Assembly: GCF_025642135.1 (NCBI RefSeq)
Contig: NZ_CP106793.1
Coordinates: forward strand, 4,654,001 to 4,718,000
Length of the DNA: 64,000 nucleotides
Direction: 5' to 3'
Origin: Streptomyces cynarae
Lineage (GTDB): Bacteria > Actinomycetota > Actinomycetes > Streptomycetales > Streptomycetaceae
Within the stretch, counting starts at the first letter, position 1. Each line of letters begins with the position of its first letter. Under the pieces are notes generated by a model. The model made no database searches, was not told the origin of the DNA, and saw only the letters and a list, made by a program, of their open reading frames with translations. Position numbers and translations under genes: made by a program. This document shows positions 8,270-17,767 of the stretch, piece after piece.

Positions 8270-9009
8270 AACGGCCCTTCCCGGCGGTCCTGCTCGTCCT
8301 CAGCGGCCTCGGTCTGCTGCACGCCTCGCTCTTCACCGACCTGTGCCTGAGGTACGTGCGGCCGGGACTGCGCCCGTATCTGATCGCCTCGGGCGCGCTG
8401 CTGCTCGTGCTCGGACTGGCGAGCGCGGCCCTCGACCGCGGGCGGGGCAGCCACGCCGAGCACGGCGGTCACGGCGACACCGGCCACGGCCACTCCGCCG
8501 CACCCCGTGTCGCCTGGCTGCTGTTCCTGCCCGCGCTGAGCCTGCTCATCTACGCCCCGCCCGCCCTCGGCTCGTACACCGCCTCCCGTGAGCCCGCCAG
8601 GGCCGTCGCGCAGCAGCGGCACTTCGAACCGCTGGCCGCGACCTCGCCGCTGCCGATGACGCTCACGGAGTTCACCAGCCGTGTGCAGCAGGACCGTGCG
8701 CAGGCCATCAAGGGGCGCAGCGTCACGTTGACCGGATTCGTCACGCCGGACGGGCGGGGCGGGGGCTGGTATCTGACCCGGATCATCTTCTCGTGCTGCG
8801 CTGCGGACGCGCAGTCCGTGAAGGTACGGATCCACGGGGCCCCGGCGCCGCCGGCCGACACCTGGGTGGCCGTCACGGGCACCTGGCACCCCGGCGGGAC
8901 GCTGGGCACACGGTCGGCGCCGGCCGCGCTGGACGCCCGTACCGTCGAGCGGGTGGACAAGCCGGTGAACGCGTACACGGACGACCTGCCGCTGACGCCG
9001 TCCCGCTGA
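8266..9009 (+). CDS. TIGR03943/YcgQ-family membrane protein
   Basis: The 247-residue partner of the preceding permease. It starts with GTG inside the upstream stop (GTGA). The N-terminal half has two or three hydrophobic helices separated by a His-rich stretch (HAEHGGHGDTGHGHSAAP), a plausible metal-binding loop. The C-terminal half is the soluble TIGR03943 domain with GWYLTRIIFSCCAADAQSV, where the vicinal Cys pair is conserved. The family function is unproven; the pairing with a UPF0718 permease suggests a metal export or chaperone complex at the membrane. Confidence 0.87.
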   Translation: MKRPFPAVLLVLSGLGLLHASLFTDLCLRYVRPGLRPYLIASGALLLVLGLASAALDRGRGSHAEHGGHGDTGHGHSAAPRVAWLLFLPALSLLIYAPPALGSYTASREPARAVAQQRHFEPLAATSPLPMTLTEFTSRVQQDRAQAIKGRSVTLTGFVTPDGRGGGWYLTRIIFSCCAADAQSVKVRIHGAPAPPADTWVAVTGTWHPGGTLGTRSAPAALDARTVERVDKPVNAYTDDLPLTPSR

Positions 9010-9233
9010 CGGCGTCCCGCCGGAGCGGGGAGACCGTCCGCTCGCTGTACACCTGGGTGAACCAACGCCCAAGCACCGCCCATGACTTCACAACCCGGTG
9101 CCTTCGCCCGGACAAACCTTCAACCAAGCTTCTCCCGGTCCCGCAAAGGGGTCTACCCGCATAGACGCTCCCGGTGCTGTCATGCTCACGACCGCCCGGA
9201 ATCGTGCCGGGCACCCCCACCGGGAGACTCCCC

Positions 9234-9758
9234 ATGTCCCGAATACCGCGCCCCCTGGTGACCACCCTGTCCACCCTCGCCCTCGCCGCCGCGGGCCTGA
9301 CCGTCACCACCGGCAGCGCGCACGCGCAGTCGTGCAGCCAGGACTACCTGCCCCTCCCCGACCCCAGCTGCCAGCCCGGCGCCCTCAACCCGGACGTCAC
9401 GCAGGACACCATCGACTCCACGATCTGTGTCTCCGGCTGGACCGCGACCGTGCGGCCGTCGAGCTCGTACACCACCGCGCTGAAGAAGAAGCAGATCGTC
9501 GAGTACGGCTACAGCGACACCAGCGCCTCGGACTACGAGGAAGACCACTTCGTGCCGCTCGAACTCGGCGGCGCGCCCAGGAGCGAGCTGAACCTCTGGC
9601 CCGAACCGCACTACGGCGACGAGACCTCGGCCGACAAGGACGTCGTCGAGAACAAGCTCAAGAAGGCCGTCTGCGCGGGCGACGTCAGCCTGGAGGACGC
9701 CCAGAACGCGATCATCACGGACTGGACGACCGCGCTCTCCAGCCTCGGCCTGAGCTGA
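9234..9758 (+). CDS. Secreted HNH-like small protein
   Basis: A 174-residue secreted protein with a clear signal peptide (MSRIPRPL, hydrophobic core, cleavage after AHA). The mature part contains DYLPLPDPSCQPG, a disulfide-type Cys set, and DHFVPLELGGAPRSELNLWP. The DHxxPLxLGG...NLWPE pattern resembles the metal-coordinating core of HNH/GmrSD-type nucleases, so an extracellular nuclease is possible, but the activity is inferred only from this motif. The start at 9234 is preceded by CGGGAGACTCCCC. Confidence 0.7.
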   Translation: MSRIPRPLVTTLSTLALAAAGLTVTTGSAHAQSCSQDYLPLPDPSCQPGALNPDVTQDTIDSTICVSGWTATVRPSSSYTTALKKKQIVEYGYSDTSASDYEEDHFVPLELGGAPRSELNLWPEPHYGDETSADKDVVENKLKKAVCAGDVSLEDAQNAIITDWTTALSSLGLS

Positions 9759-9770
9759 GCCCCGGGCCTG

Positions 9771-10478
9771 CTAGGCCATCCAGAAGAACACGGCCGTCAT
9801 GCGCCTGTCCTCCAGGTCGCTGCCCCAGTAACCGGTGGCGCTGTGCATGAGGTTGGCCTTGTACAGGAGCAGCCGGTTGTAGCGCTGCGGCACGCGGACG
9901 TCCTCGGTGAACGCGTCCGGCGAGACGTACCGCGTGCCCAGCGCCTCGACCAGGTTGGTGTGCGGCGCCTGCACCATGTTGCCGCCGAGGACGCCGCCCG
10001 GCAGGCTCTGCCGGAAGAAGCTCGTGCCGCAGTCCTTGGGGATGTTCGGGCTGAGGTAGAGCACGGCGGCGTACCGGCACAGGGCGCGCGAGTCGGTGTG
10101 CGGGCGCGGTTCGCCCTCGTCCTTGCCGACGACCTGGACGCAGTTGTGGTTGAGGGTGCCGCCGCCGGGGGCGGTCTCCTGCCAGAGCTTCGGCGCACCG
10201 GTCTCCTTGCGCACCAGCCGCTCGATCCGGGCGAGTTCGGCCGGTTCGAGACCGGGCATGGTGCGCATCCCCGGCCAGCTCTCCTGCGTGTACGGGTGTC
10301 CCTTGACCCAGTCGTCCTTGGCGAGACAGCGGGCCCGGACCTCGTCCACGTTCGGCAGCACGTCGTCGAGGATCCAGTAGTCGCGGCCACGGGTGGGCTT
10401 GCGGTACGGCAGGACGGGCAGGCGCGGGGGTTGTGGGGGCTGTGGGGGCATGCCGGTGAACCTACAGTTCGCCCCCAT
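9771..10478 (-). CDS. DUF6445 family protein, 2OG-Fe(II) oxygenase-like
   Basis: A 235-residue cytosolic protein. It contains RPHTDSRALCRYAAVLYLS and a later RLLLYKANLMHSATGYWG followed by RRMTAVFFW. The HxD...H...R layout and the surrounding strands match the double-stranded beta-helix of iron/2-oxoglutarate oxygenases, to which DUF6445 is related. The substrate is unknown. ATG at 10476-10478 (MGANCRF) is preferred; a TTG 24 bases upstream would add eight residues. It is convergent with the secreted HNH-like gene. Confidence 0.75.
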   Translation of the reverse strand: MGANCRFTGMPPQPPQPPRLPVLPYRKPTRGRDYWILDDVLPNVDEVRARCLAKDDWVKGHPYTQESWPGMRTMPGLEPAELARIERLVRKETGAPKLWQETAPGGGTLNHNCVQVVGKDEGEPRPHTDSRALCRYAAVLYLSPNIPKDCGTSFFRQSLPGGVLGGNMVQAPHTNLVEALGTRYVSPDAFTEDVRVPQRYNRLLLYKANLMHSATGYWGSDLEDRRMTAVFFWMA

Positions 10479-10552
10479 CGTCGTTTCTTTTCGTTCGGTC
10501 AAGCCTTCGTCAACTCAACTTGCCTGGGTAGCGGGCACGTTGGGTGGTGGTG

Positions 10553-11743
10553 TCACGGCGTCGGCGTGGCCGGGCTCGAACGACCCGTCTCCTGCGGTGT
10601 CTCCGCCGAGCTGCTGTCCGGGCTGAACACCGACATGCCCACGTACATCGCCGTCAGGAACAGCAGTGCCGCGGCGATGAGCCCGACCGCGCGCGGCCGC
10701 CCGGCGACGAACGTGCGCAGCGACGGCCGCGCGCGCCGGTTCCCCGACGACGACCGCGGGCGGGCAGCGCGGTGGCCGGGGAGTGCGGACGGGAGTTTGT
10801 ACGTCGTCGCCGCGCCCTTCGTCCGGGGCGGAATCGGCGACTGAGGGGCCGGGGCCGGGACCGGGATCGGTGCCGCGGCCGGGACCGGTGCCGCTGCCGG
10901 AAGCGGTTCCGGGCGGCCCCGCCAGGCGCCCGTGGCGAACCAGTCGGCGGCCTGCCGTGCCGTCGGCCGGTCCTCGGGCCGCTTGGCGAGCAGGCCGAGC
11001 AGAAAGTTCTCGAAGGCGGGCGGGAGGGCGGCACCCAGCTCGCGCGGCGGTACGGGCGTCGCGTCCAGGTGCTGGTGCAGGATCGCGATCGGGCTGTCGG
11101 CGCGGAACGGCGGCCGACCGGTGAGGAGTTGGTAGAGGACGCAGCCGAGCGAGTACACGTCGCTGGCCGGTCCGGCGGGCTTGCCCAGGGCGCGCTCGGG
11201 CGCGATGTACAGGCTCGTACCGACGATCTGCCCGGTCGCGGTGAGCGCGCCCGACGGGTCGTCCATGAAGCGGGCGATGCCGAAGTCGCCGATCTTCAGA
11301 GTGCCGTTCGTGTCGAGGAGCAGGTTGCCGGGCTTGATGTCGCGGTGCACGATGCCCTGTTCGTGCGCCACTGCGAGCCCGGCCGCCGCCTGGGCCGCGA
11401 TGGCCGCGACCTGTTCGGCGGGCAGCGGCCCGTCGTCGGCGAGCACCCGGGCGAGGCTGTCACCCTCCACCAGCTCCATCACCAGGAACAGCCGCCCCTC
11501 GTGCTCCCCGAAGTCGAGCACACCGACCACGTGCGGATGGTGGAGCCGGCCCGCGGTCTGTGCCTCGAGGCGGAAGCGGGAGTCCGCGGTGGGGTCGGCG
11601 TTCCGGTCGAGCAGCACCTTGACGGCGACGGGACGGCCGAGCATCTGGTCGTACGCCCGCCAGACCTCTCCCATCGCGCCACGTCCGATGGTGGTGTTCA
11701 GCTGGTACCGGCCCGCGATCAGCACCTGTTGTTTCATCCTCAT
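10553..11743 (-). CDS. Membrane-anchored Ser/Thr protein kinase (PknB type)
   Basis: A 396-residue eukaryotic-like kinase. The kinase domain spans residues about 12-270: glycine loop GRGAMGEV, catalytic Lys42 in VAVKV, HRDIKPGN catalytic loop, DFG magnesium site, and APERALG in the activation region. A Pro/Ala-rich linker, a basic stretch and one transmembrane helix (VGLIAAALLFLTAMYVGMSV) follow, with a short Ser/Thr/Pro-rich extracellular tail and no PASTA repeats. A start six bases later (MKQQ) is equally possible. There is no adjacent phosphatase or FHA gene to suggest a substrate. Confidence 0.93.
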   Translation of the reverse strand: MRMKQQVLIAGRYQLNTTIGRGAMGEVWRAYDQMLGRPVAVKVLLDRNADPTADSRFRLEAQTAGRLHHPHVVGVLDFGEHEGRLFLVMELVEGDSLARVLADDGPLPAEQVAAIAAQAAAGLAVAHEQGIVHRDIKPGNLLLDTNGTLKIGDFGIARFMDDPSGALTATGQIVGTSLYIAPERALGKPAGPASDVYSLGCVLYQLLTGRPPFRADSPIAILHQHLDATPVPPRELGAALPPAFENFLLGLLAKRPEDRPTARQAADWFATGAWRGRPEPLPAAAPVPAAAPIPVPAPAPQSPIPPRTKGAATTYKLPSALPGHRAARPRSSSGNRRARPSLRTFVAGRPRAVGLIAAALLFLTAMYVGMSVFSPDSSSAETPQETGRSSPATPTP

Positions 11744-12075
11744 GCCGGGAGACGAATGCCGTGCGACGACTCGACCGCCGCCGGACAGGATTCCGCCAGG
11801 GCGGGTGGGGGTGGGGTGCCGCAGCGGATCACAGCCTACTGGCACGGACACACGATTCGATCACGGTCTCCCCCATCCGGTGACCACCGGGTGTCGGTCC
11901 GGCCGCGCAATCCTCGCGTGTCCGACACTCCTGGCCGGCCGGTCCCCCGGTAGGAGCGGGACCGAACGCCGGGGCGCCGGGCCCGGGGTCGTGAGCGCGT
12001 CCCGTGGGCACGCAGAAACCGCCCGCCCGCGTGATCGCGGGGGGCGGTGAGTGGCCGTGGTGGGTTCGCCTGCGG

Positions 12076-12966
12076 TCAGCCGAGGCAGACGACGAGCAGG
12101 CAGACCTGCGACGGCGAGGTGGCCGCCGGGGACGGGGTGGTCTGCGAGGTGCCCGGGTCCGTGCCGCCGCCGGTGCCGGTGGTCGGGGAGGACGGGTGCT
12201 GGGACGTCCCCGTGGACGACGAGGAGGACGAGGAGTCCGTCCCCGACTGGGAGGGAGAGTTCGCCGTCGTGTGACCCGTGCCCGACGTGCCCGTGCCCGC
12301 CGCCCCTGTCGTGCCCGTCGTGTGCGTCGTACGGGAAGAGGTGACCGTGTCCGGCTGAGCGGCCGACGACGTGGCGTGGGCCGAGCCCGGCGAGGAGAGT
12401 CGGGCCAGGTCGGCCGCGGGGGACTGCGCGGTGGGGGTGTGCGCTGCCCGGGGCGCGCCGGAACCCGGGGTGCCGGAGCGGGGCGGCGCCGGACTGCTGT
12501 ACAGCGAGGTCGGTTCCTCCGCACCACCGAGGGCCGACGCCTCCGGAGCCGGGGCCGCCTGGGCGCGGTCGGCGGTGTGCCGGTCCATCGAGGCCACCGT
12601 CAGACCGCCTCCGACGAGGGCGACGGCGGTCGCCACGAGGGCCTTGCGCTGGGTCTTCTTCCAGCGCGCCAGCCGGCGCCGCCGCGCGGCACGCCCTTCC
12701 GTGCGGCGCGTCGGGCCCGTGAGGTCGGCGGGCGGGCCGGCGTGCGGAGCCTCGTCGATGTCCGGGTCCCCGTCGATGTCCGGAGCCGCGAACTCCCATG
12801 CCGTCGTGGCCGCCGTCGCCTCCATGACCGGCGTCGCGGTGGTGGCCGGGCCCGGGGCGGTGTGGCCGTCGGCGGTGACCGGGGCGATGTCGGGGGCGTA
12901 GGCACCGCATCCGGGGCACACCAGTGCGCCGTTGAGATGCCGACGACACGAGGAGCAGTAGTCCAT
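12076..12966 (-). CDS. SCO2400-like zinc-ribbon membrane protein
   Basis: A 296-residue protein. It begins MDYCSSCRRHLNGALVCPGC, a CxxC...CxxC zinc ribbon typical of the Streptomyces SCO2400 family. A disordered linker, a basic segment RAARRRRLARWKKTQRKA and a single transmembrane helix (ALVATAVALVGGGLTVA) follow, then a long Ser/Thr/Gly/Pro low-complexity outer segment. The C-terminus ends PSQVCLLVVCLG, a short hydrophobic Cys pair. No function is established for this family. The Met at 12964-12966 is the family start; the open frame upstream is not part of the gene. Confidence 0.8.
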   Translation of the reverse strand: MDYCSSCRRHLNGALVCPGCGAYAPDIAPVTADGHTAPGPATTATPVMEATAATTAWEFAAPDIDGDPDIDEAPHAGPPADLTGPTRRTEGRAARRRRLARWKKTQRKALVATAVALVGGGLTVASMDRHTADRAQAAPAPEASALGGAEEPTSLYSSPAPPRSGTPGSGAPRAAHTPTAQSPAADLARLSSPGSAHATSSAAQPDTVTSSRTTHTTGTTGAAGTGTSGTGHTTANSPSQSGTDSSSSSSSTGTSQHPSSPTTGTGGGTDPGTSQTTPSPAATSPSQVCLLVVCLG

Positions 12967-13339
12967 TGCGGTCTTCCTGTGTTGGCTGGCCGCCGCCCCG
13001 ACGGGCTGCGTTCGCACCTGGAATCGAACGGGTTGCCACGCTAACGGGGCTATCGAAAGACCGTGTGCAGGCTGTGTGGGGCTCGTGAGGGGATTCTCCG
13101 GGGGCCTTGCAGGGGTGCCTCCCGTGCCTTGCGGCTCAGGGGGCGGTGGTGGTGAGACGGACGGTTGTGCCGGCACACTCCGGAACACAGGCTGACCTGC
13201 GGGCTCAGTGTTCGAACGTCCAGGGGGCCGCCGTTTTCGCGGGCCTCCCGCGACCTCGACCGTGCGGACCGGCATGGAGATCCGCCTGCCGTGGCCCCGG
13301 GCCGTGCACGTCTGCGCCGCGCCGACCGAGTGGCCGTGG
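12967..13339. other. Intergenic stretch without a recognisable gene
   Basis: About 370 bases separate the start of the SCO2400-like gene from the 3' end of the disrupted sigma-adjacent gene. The promoter of the SCO2400-like gene should lie here. No ORF with convincing codon bias and no RNA gene was seen; a T-arm-like string near 13020-13035 does not extend into a tRNA. Confidence 0.5.
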
Positions 13340-13848
<509 letters not shown>

Positions 13849-13865
<17 letters not shown>

Positions 13866-14340
13866 GGCTTCTCCTCAGGTGGACGCGGAGCAGTTCCCGG
13901 GCCGCGTGCAGGTCGGCCTTGACGGTTCCTTCCTTGCGTCCGGTCAGCACGGACACCTCCCGGATCGGCATGTCAGCGTAGTAGTGCAACAGGATCGGGA
14001 CGCGCAGTCGCTCCGGCAGCGACTGCACGAGCAGGCGCACCGACGGGTCGGCCTGTTCGGTGTGGGGGCGGACGGCGGCCTCCGTGGTGGCACGGTGCAC
14101 GGCTCTGCGTTCGCGCTCCAGCTTGCGCCAGTGGTCCCGGACGATGTTGGCCGCGGTGACGTAGAGGAACCCGCGGGGCTCGTCCACGGAGGTCCAGCGG
14201 GCCCAGAGCCGGGTGAACGCCTCCGAGGCGATCTCGTGGGCCGTCTCGTCGTCGTCGACGAGACGGCGGCACCAGCCGGCGAGGCGTGGATAGACAGCGG
14301 CGAACAGCTCGGACGCCGCCCTCTCACGGGACCGTTTCAA
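13849..14340 (-). CDS. ECF-type RNA polymerase sigma factor
   Basis: A 163-residue extracytoplasmic-function sigma factor. Region 2 is residues about 10-75 (ELFAAVYPRLAGWCRRLVDD, then GFLYVTAANIVRDHWRKLER). Region 4 is about 105-160 (LPERLRVPILLHYYADMPIR and GTVKADLHAARELLRVHLRR). The start is TTG at 14338-14340 with GGAG at ribosome-binding distance. The next gene overlaps its 3' end and is frame-broken, whereas the sigma factor itself is intact. No classical zinc anti-sigma factor is present. The sortase pair immediately upstream on the same strand may belong to its locus. Confidence 0.88.
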
Positions 14341-14425
14341 CGCTCTCCATGGTCGTGGGGCAGTCGTGGGGTAGGACCCCGGGCCGTCGGCGTACGTTCC
14401 GAAGGCCCGGGATCAGTACGGCGGT

Positions 14426-15050
14426 TCAGGGCGTGGAAGTGGTCAGCGCGGCGAAGACGATCACGTTGTCGAGGTATCCGTCGCCGGTACGGGGACCCCC
14501 GCAGGTGATCAGTCGCAACTCCGGCCGGTTCACGTTCCCGTAGACCTCCTCCGTCGGGAAGTCCGCCTTGGCGACGGTCCGTACGGCGCTGACCGTGAAC
14601 ACGGCCGCCGTTCCGTTCTCCAGGCGCGCCACGATCCGGTCGCCCCGGTGCAGCTCCGCGAGGTGGCGGAAGACCCCGTCCCCGTGGCTGCCGACCGTGA
14701 CATGGCCGAGGATGACCGACGGCCCGACCTGGCCCGGTGTCGGCGAGTGCCAGTACCAGCCCGCCCGGTCGTGTGCGGTGACCGGCGGCACCTGCACACT
14801 GCCGTCCTGCGCCAGCCCCAGCCGCATGACCGGGGTGTCGACCCCGATGGCCGGGATGCGCAGCCCGACGGGGGCCGAACGCGCCAGCGCCGGTGCCGCC
14901 TTTGCGGCGGTCGACGCGGGCGGTGGCGTACTGCCGTCACGGACGGTTCCTGGAGGGTGGCGGAGGACCGGCGGCCTCGTGGCCGCCGCAGCCCGCGAGC
15001 AGCGCGGCCAACGCCGCGGTGGCGAAGGCGCGCCTGGAGAGCCGGGTCAT
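14426..15050 (-). pseudogene. Class F sortase with lipobox signal, frame-broken
   Basis: The 3' part encodes a class F sortase: IPAIGVDTPVMRLGLAQDG, the catalytic His region SVILGHVTVGSHGDG, and LRLITCGGP with the nucleophile Cys, ending ...FAALTTSTP. The 5' part starts at ATG 15048-15050 and encodes a lipoprotein-like signal MTRLSRRAFATAALAALLAG with Cys (LLAGC). It then leaves the sortase frame between about 14941 and 14970 and stops at 14937-14939. One surplus base (or two missing) in the Pro-rich linker accounts for the break. The ATGA overlap with the upstream partner gene shows they were one operon. The catalytic residues remain intact. Confidence 0.75.
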
Positions 15051-15408
15051 GCCCCGGTCGCCCGCCGGCGGCGTACGACGTGGACGGCAGCGCCACCGCC
15101 GACCAGCACCAGGCCGGCGCCCGCGCCGATCAGCCCGGGGACACGGACCGGGAGGTCTCGGCCGTCACACCGGTGTCGGGCGCGCCGCTGGGGACGACCG
15201 AGACCTGGCCGCGCGCCCTCGTCGGCGCGGCACTCGGAACCGCGCTCGCGGCGGTCGGCGCCGCGGTCCGTTCCGGAGCGGTGGACGGGGAGGCGGTGGC
15301 CGCGGGAGCGGTAGGGGAGGGGGTCGCCCCGTGGGCGAACGCGGGCACGGTGCCCGCCAGCACGGCGGTGCACGCAAGTGCCATGGCGCTGTGGACAGTT
15401 CGGCGCAT
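15047..15408 (-). pseudogene. Secreted DTG-motif protein paired with the sortase, frame-broken
   Basis: It starts MRRTVHSAMALACTAVLAGT with a signal peptide cleaved after AFAHG, then a Thr/Ala/Pro-rich spacer, then GAPDTGVTAE, an LPXTG-like sorting element. The first frame stops at 15130 after SVSPG. The following frame continues directly as VPGLIGAGAGLVLVGGGAAV then HVVRRRRATGA, the expected hydrophobic helix and basic tail, and ends in the ATGA overlap with the sortase start. One C missing from the run near 15133-15137 would unite the two. It is likely a sortase substrate of about 120 residues. Confidence 0.7.
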
Positions 15409-15751
15409 CGAATCGCTCTCTTTCGTCGGTCCGCCCGGTACTGCGGCGGGCTGAATCACGGATCGAGCGGAGAGACGAGGCGGCGCTAGGACGGGTTGTA
15501 AAGAGATGGCAAAGTCGTCGGAGGGTGGCCCGGGGCATGCACACACGGACGTGAGCCGACGACTCCTGCCGAGTCGCGGTGCGGTGGCGCACCGGACGGC
15601 GACGAGGGCGGCGCCGGCCGACGTGCCGACCCCCCCGATCGCCGACGAGCCGGCCGGCCGCCAACCAGACGATCTCAGTGGGGCGTTGGCCGATCAAGGT
15701 CGAAGTACTGCACAATCCATGAGCCGGGCTCATCGATGCGGGAGCACTGGA
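15409..15751. other. Divergent intergenic region
   Basis: About 340 bases lie between the divergent sortase-partner and LysR genes. Apart from the palindrome at 15719-15733, nothing gene-like with good codon bias was seen. It should hold the promoters of both flanking units. Confidence 0.5.
15719..15733. promoter_or_regulatory. 15-bp palindrome before the LysR gene
   Basis: ATGAGCC-G-GGCTCAT is a perfect inverted repeat ending 18 bases before the LysR GTG start. Autoregulatory sites of LysR regulators are often such imperfect dyads; this one is perfect and could also act through mRNA structure. Confidence 0.4.
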
Positions 15752-16678
15752 GTGGACCTCACGGAGATCGAGACGTTCCTGGCGCTGTCGGAGGAACTGC
15801 ACTTCGGACGCACCGCGGAGCGCATGAGACTGTCCCAGTCACGTGTCAGCCAGTTGATCCGGGCGCTGGAACGACGCATCGGCGCACCGCTGTTCGTCCG
15901 AACCAGCCGCCGCGTCGCCCTGACCCCGCTGGGCGAGCACACCCGACGCACTCTCGGCGCCGCCTACGAAGGCCTCAGAAGGAGCTACGACGAGGCCTGC
16001 GCCATCGCGCAGGGCATGGTCGGCACCCTGCGCGTGGGCTTCCTCGGCTGTCTCAACGGCCCGCCGCTGACCGACACCGTCGTCGCGTTCGGCCGCCGGC
16101 ACCCGGCCTGCGAGACCACGGTGACCGAGGTGCCCTGGCGCGACCCCTATGGGCCGCTGCGCAACGGCGAGGTCGAGGTGCTGCTCACGCTGCTGCCCGT
16201 CGACGAACCGGATCTGAAGGTGGGGACCGTCCTGGTGTCGCACGGCCGAGTGCTGGCCGCCGGTGCCGGCCATCCGCTCGCGGAGCGCGCGTCGGTCGAC
16301 ATCGAGGACCTGGCGGACTGGGTTCTGCTCGACGGCCCCGCCGAACTGCCGGACGCCCTTCGGCACGGCTTCTGTCCGCCGTTCACACCGCTCGGCAGGC
16401 CCCTGCGCCGCGGGAGGGGCGGACGGACCTATCAGGAGGCGCTGCACAAGGTCGCCACCGGCGAGACGGTGTGGACGACCCATCAAGGGCTGTTCCACGC
16501 CTACCGGCACCCCGGCGTCGTACACCGGCCGCTCAGCGGACTGCCCCCGGCCAACGGCGCCCTCGTCTGGCGCGCGGACACCGAGAACGCCAAGGTCCGG
16601 GCGTTCACCGCACTGGCCGCACAGATGGCCTCCGGCCGGGCGTCCGCGCAGGGTGGTGCGGGCGTGCGGGAGCTCTGA
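15752..16678 (+). CDS. LysR-family transcriptional regulator
   Basis: A 308-residue regulator. The N-terminal winged helix-turn-helix reads LTEIETFLALSEELHFGRTA and SQSRVSQLIRALERRIGAPL followed by FVRTSRRVALTPLG. The C-terminal two-lobed effector domain begins near residue 90 (GTLRVGFLGC). GTG at 15752 is preferred because GGAG lies seven bases upstream and it begins exactly at the conserved DLTEIE; the long open frame upstream is not conserved in style. The target is not evident: the neighbours are a disrupted sortase unit and a TetR gene reading the other way. Confidence 0.9.
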   Translation: MDLTEIETFLALSEELHFGRTAERMRLSQSRVSQLIRALERRIGAPLFVRTSRRVALTPLGEHTRRTLGAAYEGLRRSYDEACAIAQGMVGTLRVGFLGCLNGPPLTDTVVAFGRRHPACETTVTEVPWRDPYGPLRNGEVEVLLTLLPVDEPDLKVGTVLVSHGRVLAAGAGHPLAERASVDIEDLADWVLLDGPAELPDALRHGFCPPFTPLGRPLRRGRGGRTYQEALHKVATGETVWTTHQGLFHAYRHPGVVHRPLSGLPPANGALVWRADTENAKVRAFTALAAQMASGRASAQGGAGVREL

Positions 16679-16801
16679 CGCTCCGACACGGCCCGCCAGG
16701 CATCGTCACCGTGGTCGACTCGCGGGACCTGCGTCACGGGCGCGGGTACGAGGACCCCGCCACGGCCCGCTCCGACGTGGCCGAGCCGCCTGATCGGTCC
16801 G

Positions 16802-17584
16802 CTACCGCCGTCGCGCGGGTTCCTCGCCGGGGTCCGCGGCGCCGACCTCCGCGTCCTCGGCGGCGATGCGGTCCAGCCACTCGCCGAGCAGGGTGCGCTC
16901 CCCGAGCGTCAGGGACCGTACCCCGTCGCGCATCAGGGACTTCAGGGCGACGGCGTGCACGGCAGCGTGGTGGGCGCCGGCACTCGGCCGGGCAGCGGTG
17001 TCGTCGGCCGGGGCGAGCACGGAGTCCAGCACGGCTTCCCGGACGTTGTCGGACAGGCCTTCGTAGTCCGAGAGCCTGCCGTCGGCCTGCGCGGCGATCA
17101 GCGTGAGCGTCACCCCCATGCCCGAGGAGTGGATCATCGTCGCGGCGGCCTCGACGCCCGTCCGAAGCCGGCCGGCCTTGGCCACCCGTTCGACGATGCG
17201 CAGCAGCACCTGGTGGGCGTCACCCGTGACCGCGAACTGCTGGCCGGGCCGCGGTTCGGTGTACAGCAGCCGGTAGAGCGCGGGATTGGCCAGTCCGAAG
17301 GCCACGTGCATGTCCCAGCCGCTGCGCAGCTGCGCCACGGGGTCGCCGTCCGCGTCCTGGGCCTGCTTCGCGGCCAGGTAGGACGCGTATCCGCGCCGGG
17401 CCACCTCGTCGAGCAGTCCCTGCATGTCGCCGAAGTGCCGGTAGATCGTCTGCGCCTGCACTCCGGCGGCCGCACTGACCGCACGGGTGGACACGGCCTC
17501 CCGTCCGCCTTCGGCGAGCAGGGCTGTCGCGGCCTGCAGGATCCGCTCGCGGGGCTGCGCTGTCGTCGTCTCGACCGTTGCCAT
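16802..17584 (-). CDS. TetR-family repressor
   Basis: A 260-residue repressor. The helix-turn-helix is RERILQAATALLAEGGREAV followed by VQAQTIYRHFGDMQGLLDEV, and the C-terminal domain carries LANPALYRLLYTEPRPG, similar to the TetR_C_33 type. The start is the ATG at 17582-17584. It is divergent from the AKR-SDR-SDR operon, and a large inverted repeat (17586-17635) lies between the two starts, so it probably represses both itself and that operon. The ligand is unknown and is presumably related to the substrate of the reductases. Confidence 0.92.
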   Translation of the reverse strand: MATVETTTAQPRERILQAATALLAEGGREAVSTRAVSAAAGVQAQTIYRHFGDMQGLLDEVARRGYASYLAAKQAQDADGDPVAQLRSGWDMHVAFGLANPALYRLLYTEPRPGQQFAVTGDAHQVLLRIVERVAKAGRLRTGVEAAATMIHSSGMGVTLTLIAAQADGRLSDYEGLSDNVREAVLDSVLAPADDTAARPSAGAHHAAVHAVALKSLMRDGVRSLTLGERTLLGEWLDRIAAEDAEVGAADPGEEPARRR

Positions 17585-17585
17585 G

Positions 17586-17635
17586 ACATCGACGATAACA
17601 CTTGCGGTGCATCGATGATGTGTTAGCGTTGATGT
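17586..17635. promoter_or_regulatory. Large inverted repeat, probable TetR operator
   Basis: The 16-base arms ACATCGACGATAACAC (17586-17601) and GTGTTAGCGTTGATGT (17620-17635) are complementary at 14 of 16 positions. They flank an 18-base centre that contains CATCGATG. It begins two bases before the tetR start and lies in the divergent promoter region. Confidence 0.65.
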
Positions 17636-17767
17636 GTCAGACCGGTTATCGGCGATATGTCGATCGGGTGATCCCCTGCCCGACGCCTCCTTCGCTCGCG
17701 AACCGACGCTCCCGAAGCCCCACGCCCGCGAACCGGGGTGTTCGCCCCGAGACCAAGGAGAACCGCC

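Noticed and set aside
10544..11953. 469-codon plus-strand frame across the kinase gene
   Set aside because: Shadow of the Ser/Thr kinase; Arg-rich and featureless.
13010..13045. T-arm-like string (GTTCGATTCC on the minus strand)
   Set aside because: The stem does not pair and no acceptor or anticodon arm is present, so it is not a tRNA.
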